Below are positions 5,153-8,685 of a stretch of DNA of 8,685 bases, in pieces (the first letter of the stretch is position 1; each line of letters opens with the position of its first letter). This DNA comes from CAZKTF01 sp964555565 (GTDB lineage: Bacteria > Planctomycetota > JAJSAM01 > JAKLKS01). Under the pieces are notes generated by a model that worked only from the letters and a program-made list of their open reading frames with translations, was not told the DNA's origin and ran no database searches. The stretch lies in assembly GCA_964555565.1 (NCBI GenBank), contig CAZKTF010000151.1, positions 1 to 8,685 on the forward strand. Reading direction: 5' to 3'. A program made the translations under genes and the position numbers.

Positions 5153-6037
5153 TCAAGGCGCGGCTCCGTCCGCCGTAGCGCCCGGGGATGAGGTGGAAGG
5201 GGGTTCCGCCCTCGCGGCTCCCGGGGGCGGAGGGGGAAGCGGCGCCTCCTCCTCGGAGCGGCGGGCCCGCGAACGGATCGCCTCGATCGCCTCGCGCCCC
5301 CCGGGGGAGTCCCGGAGCACGACCTCGATCGGCGCCTCCGCGTCCCGGTGCATCGCGAGGATCCTCCCCTCCTTCATGAGCTCCAGGACCGCGAGGAAGG
5401 TCCCCAGGACGAACTCCCGGTCCCGGCGCGCCCCCAGCAGCGCCTCGAGCCCCGCGCGGCCCGCGGACCTCCCCACCGCCGCGAGGACGCGCTCCATGTG
5501 CGCCTCCTGAGGGACCTCGTCGTAGACGATGTGCCGCGGCTGGTCCGCCGCGGTCTCGCGCAGGAGGCGGTGGAAGCAGGCGAAGAGGTCGAAGAGCGTG
5601 GCCTCGCGCACGCCCGGGGGATCGGGCGCCTCGCCCGGGGCGGGCCCCGGGAGCGGGCCCGGGCCGCGGGGCCAGCGGAGCGAGGCCTCCTCGCGGAGCC
5701 GGGACAGCACCCCGGCGGTGTCCTTGAACCTCCGGTACTCGATGATCTGGCGCACCAGCTCCTCGCGCGGGTCGAGGAGGTCCGCCACCTCCGCGTCCCC
5801 GCCCGGCAGGAGCATGGCGGACTTGACGGCCATGAGCGTGGAGGCCATCACGAGGAAGTCCCCCGCGCGGTCCAGGTCCTCCACCGGGGCGGCGCGGAGG
5901 ACCTGGAGGTACCGCTCGAGGATCCGGGCCACGGGGATGTCGTGGACGTCCACCTCCTCCTTCTGGATGAGGTACAGCAGGAGGTCGAGGGGGCCCGCGA
6001 AGGCCTCCAGCTCCACGCGGAAGTCGTCGTCAGCCAA
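5153..6037 (-). CDS. scpA: Segregation and condensation protein A
   Basis: ScpA is the kleisin of the SMC-ScpAB condensin and bridges the SMC heads during chromosome organisation. The 294-residue protein shows the N-terminal signature FAGPLDLLLYLI (13-24) followed by EEVDVHDIPVARI, the helix STLMAVKSAMLLP (66-78), and a C-terminal winged helix around FLAVLELMKEGRI (214-226). It is longer than usual (commonly near 250) because of a Pro/Gly-rich insert at about 122-142 in the central linker and a Pro/Ser tail after 262. TTG at 6037-6035 is the start: GAGGG lies 6 bases upstream, and MADDDFRVELEAF-type starts fit the family. Its first 8 bases overlap the end of the M50 protease gene, indicating coupled translation. 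The partner scpB, often next door, is not downstream here. Family assignment is firm. Confidence 0.95.
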   Translation of the reverse strand: MADDDFRVELEAFAGPLDLLLYLIQKEEVDVHDIPVARILERYLQVLRAAPVEDLDRAGDFLVMASTLMAVKSAMLLPGGDAEVADLLDPREELVRQIIEYRRFKDTAGVLSRLREEASLRWPRGPGPLPGPAPGEAPDPPGVREATLFDLFACFHRLLRETAADQPRHIVYDEVPQEAHMERVLAAVGRSAGRAGLEALLGARRDREFVLGTFLAVLELMKEGRILAMHRDAEAPIEVVLRDSPGGREAIEAIRSRARRSEEEAPLPPPPPGAARAEPPSTSSPGATADGAAP

Positions 6038-6734
6038 GGAAGACCCTCTTCACGAGCGCTCCTCCCTCCATCGCAAGGTCCATGGAGAGGTCCATGGCCG
6101 GGGCCAGGACGGCCTCCAGCGCGCCCGTCAGCAGGAGCCCGGCGAACACGATCCACGAGTAGCGCCGCCACGTCCAGAAAGCCCGCTGGTAGCGGTTCGG
6201 CAGGAGCAGCGGGATGACCGCCCCCCCGTCGAGCGGCGGGATGGGGATGAAGTTGAGGACCCCCAGGAGCACGTTCATCTCGAAGGCGAGCAGGGCGACG
6301 CGCTGGCCCCGCGTGAGCCCCGAGAGGTCCCAGCCGCCGGACTCCAGTTGGCGGGCGTCGAACGCCCCGCCCACGACGATGATCGCGGCGAAGCACAGGA
6401 ACGCGACCCCCGCGAGGAGGAAGTTCGTCGTCGGTCCCCCCAGCGCCGTGAGGAACCCGTGGAGGCGCGGCCGGCGCATCTTGAACGGGTTCACCGGGGT
6501 CCAGGCCGCGGCCATGAAGCCCCCGCTCGTCCAGAACATCGCCGCGGGGAGGAGCACGCTGAAGAACGGGTCCAGGTGCGGGATAGGGTTGAAGGTGAGG
6601 CGCCCGTGCCGGGCCGGCGTGTCGTCCCCGAACCTCGTCGCGAGCCAGGCGTGGGTGAGCTCGTGGAGCGCGGTGGAGAAGACGAGGATCACCATGAAGT
6701 TGGCGAAGTCGAGGAGGCTGAGCTTCCCGTGCAT
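6030..6734 (-). CDS. M50-family (site-2-protease-like) membrane metalloprotease
   Basis: The 234-residue integral membrane protein carries the zinc motif HELTH (24-28) in its first membrane segment, FNPIPHLDPF (48-57), GPTTNFLLAG (100-109) and the second metal motif NFIPIPPLDGG (161-171), with Asp169 as third ligand. About four to six hydrophobic segments are present. This is the compact S2P/M50 class without a PDZ domain, unlike full RseP. Substrates of such proteases are usually membrane-bound regulators or remnant peptides; the target here is unknown. In many bacteria this type of gene lies just before scpA, as it does here, overlapping it by 8 bases. ATG at 6734-6732 is chosen because hydrophobic sequence starts at once. 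An ATG at 6833 would add 33 Arg/Pro-rich residues and overlap the divergent kinase start, so I reject it. No clear ribosome binding site precedes ATG 6734. Confidence 0.92.
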   Translation of the reverse strand: MHGKLSLLDFANFMVILVFSTALHELTHAWLATRFGDDTPARHGRLTFNPIPHLDPFFSVLLPAAMFWTSGGFMAAAWTPVNPFKMRRPRLHGFLTALGGPTTNFLLAGVAFLCFAAIIVVGGAFDARQLESGGWDLSGLTRGQRVALLAFEMNVLLGVLNFIPIPPLDGGAVIPLLLPNRYQRAFWTWRRYSWIVFAGLLLTGALEAVLAPAMDLSMDLAMEGGALVKRVFLG

Positions 6735-6831
6735 GGCCGTGGGGATGCTACGGCGCCCGGGGGGAGCCTCGGGCGATTTCCGGGGCGCCGAGGAGGCCGC
6801 GCGCCCCCGCCGGGCATCGTAGGATCCCCCC
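6735..6831. promoter_or_regulatory. Divergent promoter region of the protease operon and the kinase gene
   Basis: The 97 bases between two divergent starts must hold both promoters unless transcription enters from further away. Nothing matches a -35/-10 pair well. AGGAT at 6821-6825 serves as the kinase ribosome binding site, 6 bases before ATG 6832. The ATTT at 6776-6779 is the only AT-rich spot. No operator symmetry is obvious. Confidence 0.35.
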
Positions 6832-8094
6832 ATGGACCCGCGCCGCCTGGTCCTCTACTACGCCGTGATGACGCTCTTCCTCCTCGCGCTCGCCGCGGGC
6901 GCGTACCAGGGGCTCCAGGAGGTCTCCCGCGAGGCGGACGCCACGGGCAAGCGCCTCGAGATCCTGACCCGGCTCGAGGACGTGCGGTTCCACCTCCTCT
7001 GGCTCGCCGAGACCCTGCCCGAGAGGCGCGGCGATCTCCTCGCGCGCATCGCCCCCGCGGCCGAGCGCGCCGTCGAGCGGCTGCGGGGCGCCCCGCTCGA
7101 CGAGGACCTGGCCGCGCGCGCCGAGTCGCTGGCCGCGCTCTCCGCGCGCGCGCTGGCCGACCCGGCCGACCCCGGGGACCCGCTCCGGGAGGCGCTCGCC
7201 GGCCTGCGGTTCCTCTCCCGGGACCTGGCGGACCGGGCCCGGGGCGAGCTGCGCGACCGCGCCGACCGCCCCGCGGCCGAGAGGGCCCGGACGATCTACT
7301 ACGGCTCCCTCGGGGCCACGCTCCTCGGGAGCGCCGTGTTCACGGCCCTGTTCCTCCGCGCGCTGCGGGAGCGCCGCGCGGCCGAGGATCGGATGCGGCG
7401 GTCGGAGGTCCTCGCGGGGCTCGGCGCGCTCGCGGCCGGGGTCGCCCACGAGGTGAACAACCCCCTCGGGACGATCGCGGGCTCGGCGGAGGCGGCGCTC
7501 GCCCGCCTGGAGGGGTCCCCCCCGAACCCGGACCGCGCCGCGGCCCACCTCCGGACCATCGCGGCCGAGGCGGCCCGCTGCGCCGGGATCGTGGACGGCC
7601 TGAAGGACCTGGCCCGGGACGGGCCCGCGGCGGTGGGGCCCGTGGACCTGGGCGCCCTCGTCCGGGAGACCGCGGCGCTCGCAGCCATGAACCCGAGGCT
7701 CGCGGCGATCCCCGTGGAGGTGGCCGTGGACGAGGCCACGCCGCTCGTCCTCGCCGACGCCCCCCGGCTCAAGCAGGCGGTCCTGAACCTCCTCGCGAAC
7801 GCGGTCGAGGCCTCGCCCGCCGGCGCGAAGGTCGAGGTCACCGTCGGCCCCGCCCCGGGCGGCGTCGCCGTCGAGGTCCGCGACCACGGGCCCGGCGTCC
7901 CGGCCCGCGATCGCCGGAGGATCTTCGAGCCCTTCCGCACGGCGCGCGCGGGGGGGCTCGGCCTCGGGCTCGCCGTGGTGGACCGGGTCGCCGCGGCCCA
8001 CGGGGGGAGCATCGAGGTGCACGACGCCCCGGGCGGCGGGGCACGGTTCGTGCTGCGGATCCCGAGGCGGCCGGCAGGGGACGTCCGCAATTAA
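6832..8094 (+). CDS. Two-transmembrane sensor histidine kinase (NtrB/ZraS-like)
   Basis: This is a membrane sensor kinase of 420 residues that autophosphorylates and passes phosphate to the regulator encoded next. TM1 is about 6-25 and TM2 about 155-176. They enclose a roughly 130-residue extracytoplasmic helical domain (26-154) rich in Leu, Ala, Glu and Arg with no recognised ligand fold. The dimerisation domain has the H box LAAGVAHEVNNPLGT (200-214) with phospho-acceptor His206. The ATPase domain has the N box QAVLNLLANAVEAS (315-328), the G1 box VRDHGPGV (349-356), the F box IFEPFRT (364-370) and the G2 box GLGLGLAVV (375-383). All key residues are present, so it should be active. The start is ATG with AGGAT 6 bases upstream. 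The last five residues, GDVRN, and TAA lie within an inverted-repeat element starting exactly at codon 416, so the natural C-terminus was probably altered by insertion. Confidence 0.94.
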   Translation: MDPRRLVLYYAVMTLFLLALAAGAYQGLQEVSREADATGKRLEILTRLEDVRFHLLWLAETLPERRGDLLARIAPAAERAVERLRGAPLDEDLAARAESLAALSARALADPADPGDPLREALAGLRFLSRDLADRARGELRDRADRPAAERARTIYYGSLGATLLGSAVFTALFLRALRERRAAEDRMRRSEVLAGLGALAAGVAHEVNNPLGTIAGSAEAALARLEGSPPNPDRAAAHLRTIAAEAARCAGIVDGLKDLARDGPAAVGPVDLGALVRETAALAAMNPRLAAIPVEVAVDEATPLVLADAPRLKQAVLNLLANAVEASPAGAKVEVTVGPAPGGVAVEVRDHGPGVPARDRRRIFEPFRTARAGGLGLGLAVVDRVAAAHGGSIEVHDAPGGGARFVLRIPRRPAGDVRN

Positions 8095-8159
8095 GCAAGT
8101 AACGGGAGCCCCGGACTTGGAGAGTGGGGATAGTTAGTTGCTTAATTGCGGACGTCCCC
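8077..8159. repeat. 83-base inverted-repeat element between kinase and regulator
   Basis: Arm 8077-8103 and arm 8133-8159 are reverse complements at 26 of 27 bases. Each begins GGGGACGTCCGCAATTAAGC read inward, and the single mismatch is G8099 against G8137. The loop is 29 bases (8104-8132) and contains CCCC and GGGG runs that could extend the fold. The inner arms are AT-rich, unlike the neighbourhood. The palindromic shape, GGGG/CCCC ends, size and lack of a gene fit a non-autonomous REP- or MITE-type element. It gives the kinase its last five codons and stop and ends one base before GGAG, the regulator's ribosome binding site. The transcribed hairpin could lower regulator expression relative to the kinase, or stabilise kinase mRNA. 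No target duplication is evident. Confidence 0.8.
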
Positions 8160-8163
8160 GGAG
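8160..8163 (+). promoter_or_regulatory. Ribosome binding site of the response regulator
   Basis: GGAG lies 6 bases before ATG 8170 and starts immediately after the last base of the inverted-repeat element. A large hairpin directly abutting it could hinder or, by keeping nearby RNA open, assist ribosome loading. Confidence 0.55.
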
Positions 8164-8169
8164 TTCGCC

Positions 8170-8685
8170 ATGCCCGACGCGCCGCGGATCCTGGTCGTCG
8201 AGGACGAGGAGAAGCTCCGCGCCCTCCTCCTCGAGGAGCTGGCCGCGCGCGGCTTCGCGGCCGAGGCGGCGGGGGACCTCGCGTCGGCGCGTGCGGCCCT
8301 GGCGGCGCGGGAGTTCGACGCGGTCCTCCTCGACGTCCGCCTCCCCGACGGGGAGGGGACGGACCTCCTGCGGGAGGTCCGCGCGGAACCCGGGGCCCCC
8401 GAGGTCCTGATCGTCACCGGCCAGGGCAGCGTCCACGCGGCGGTGGAGGCGATGCGCCTCGGGGCCTACCACTACGCGACGAAGCCCTACGTGCTCGCCG
8501 AGGTGGAACTCCAGCTCCGGCGCGCCGCGGAGAAGGCCTCCCTCGCGCGGCGCGCCCGCGCGCTCGGCAGGATCGCGCTCCGCGGCGAGGGCATGGTGGG
8601 CGAGTCCGCCGCGGTGCGGGACCTCCTCCGGCTCGTGGACCGCGTGGCCTCCGCGGACGCCCCGGTCCTCGTGACCGGCGAGACC
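8170..8685 (+). CDS. NtrC-family sigma-54 response regulator (N-terminal part)
   Basis: The gene runs off the window end in frame after 172 codons. Residues 6-120 are a receiver domain: acidic pocket Glu11-Asp12, phospho-acceptor Asp55 in VLLDVRLPD, Thr83 in IVTG and Lys105 in ATKPY. After a linker helix (115-135), GMVGESAAVRDLLRLVDRVA (141-160) is the classic opening of a sigma-54-interacting AAA+ domain. The last residues, VLVTGET, begin the Walker A motif (normally GETGTGKE), where the window ends. The full protein should therefore have an AAA+ ATPase and probably a helix-turn-helix C-terminus that activates sigma-54 promoters once phosphorylated by the upstream kinase. ATG 8170 is supported by GGAG 6 bases before it. 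The kinase stop is 75 bases upstream, and the gap is almost wholly the inverted-repeat element. Confidence 0.94.
   Translation, partial: MPDAPRILVVEDEEKLRALLLEELAARGFAAEAAGDLASARAALAAREFDAVLLDVRLPDGEGTDLLREVRAEPGAPEVLIVTGQGSVHAAVEAMRLGAYHYATKPYVLAEVELQLRRAAEKASLARRARALGRIALRGEGMVGESAAVRDLLRLVDRVASADAPVLVTGET

Noticed and set aside
3810..5156. Upstream extension of the fmt frame through the TPR gene to an ATG at 5156
   Set aside because: The extension is an out-of-phase reading of the TPR gene with Arg/Gly-rich sequence; Fmt homology begins only at RIAFLGTP, next to the CTG.
6735..6833. Longer start of the M50 protease at 6833
   Set aside because: It would add 33 Arg/Pro/Ser residues before the first membrane segment and overlap the divergent kinase start.
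5529..8102. An 857-codon + strand open frame crossing scpA, the protease and the kinase
   Set aside because: It runs antisense to two firm genes and out of frame with the kinase, and gives low-complexity Arg/Gly/Pro sequence.
8077..8159. The inverted repeat as a classical intrinsic terminator
   Set aside because: It has a 29-base loop, AT-rich inner arms and no T-run after the stem, and it lies inside a kinase-regulator operon, so a mobile palindrome fits better; partial termination remains possible.
8134..8472. Minus-strand open frames antisense to the response regulator, ending in the inverted repeat
   Set aside because: The opposite strand encodes a clear receiver domain; these frames simply end at stops provided by the repeat arm.

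Overview
The window comes from a very GC-rich bacterium (by eye about three quarters G+C, with G or C in nearly every third codon position of the clear genes). Start codons are mixed: ATG, GTG, TTG and apparently CTG. Secreted TPR and thioredoxin-fold proteins, an NtrC-type two-component pair and Pro/Gly-rich inserts in housekeeping proteins would suit a Planctomycetota, Acidobacteriota or myxobacteria-like lineage. That placement is inference; there is no rRNA or other phylogenetic marker here.

Layout. (1) 1-1217: a possible C-terminal tail of a low-complexity protein (+ strand), a hairpin-rich convergent spacer, a 53-residue zinc-ribbon protein on the minus strand (726-887), and a 330-base divergent spacer. 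(2) 1218-2745, + strand: a protein with an N-terminal four-cysteine zinc ribbon and a C-terminal J domain, then a pirin-family protein whose leader can fold into two hairpins touching its ribosome binding site. (3) 2746-2863: a short convergent junction made of small direct and inverted repeats, ending in a REP-like palindrome that runs into the fmt stop codon. (4) 6734 down to 2826, minus strand: an apparent operon of an M50 (site-2-protease-type) membrane metalloprotease, scpA, a secreted thioredoxin-fold/TPR protein and fmt. The genes overlap or lie close together. fmt has no usual start codon and appears to start at a CTG overlapping the previous stop codon. (5) 6832-8685, + strand: a two-transmembrane sensor histidine kinase and an NtrC-type response regulator, cut by the window end just as its sigma-54 AAA+ domain begins. 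Between them lies an 83-base, AT-richer inverted repeat with 27-base arms. It supplies the last five codons and the stop of the kinase and ends where the regulator's ribosome binding site begins.

How the genes work together. The minus-strand group combines chromosome condensation (ScpA), initiator-tRNA formylation (Fmt), membrane proteolysis and an uncharacterised envelope protein. The kinase and regulator should form one phosphorelay that activates sigma-54 promoters. The J-domain and zinc-ribbon proteins are divergent neighbours and may share a control region.

I see no complete transposase gene, CRISPR array, tRNA, rRNA or replication origin. The most unusual items are the inverted-repeat element inside the kinase-regulator operon, the CTG start of fmt, the hidden zinc-ribbon gene and the second REP-like palindrome at the end of fmt. 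No previously undescribed multi-gene system stands out.
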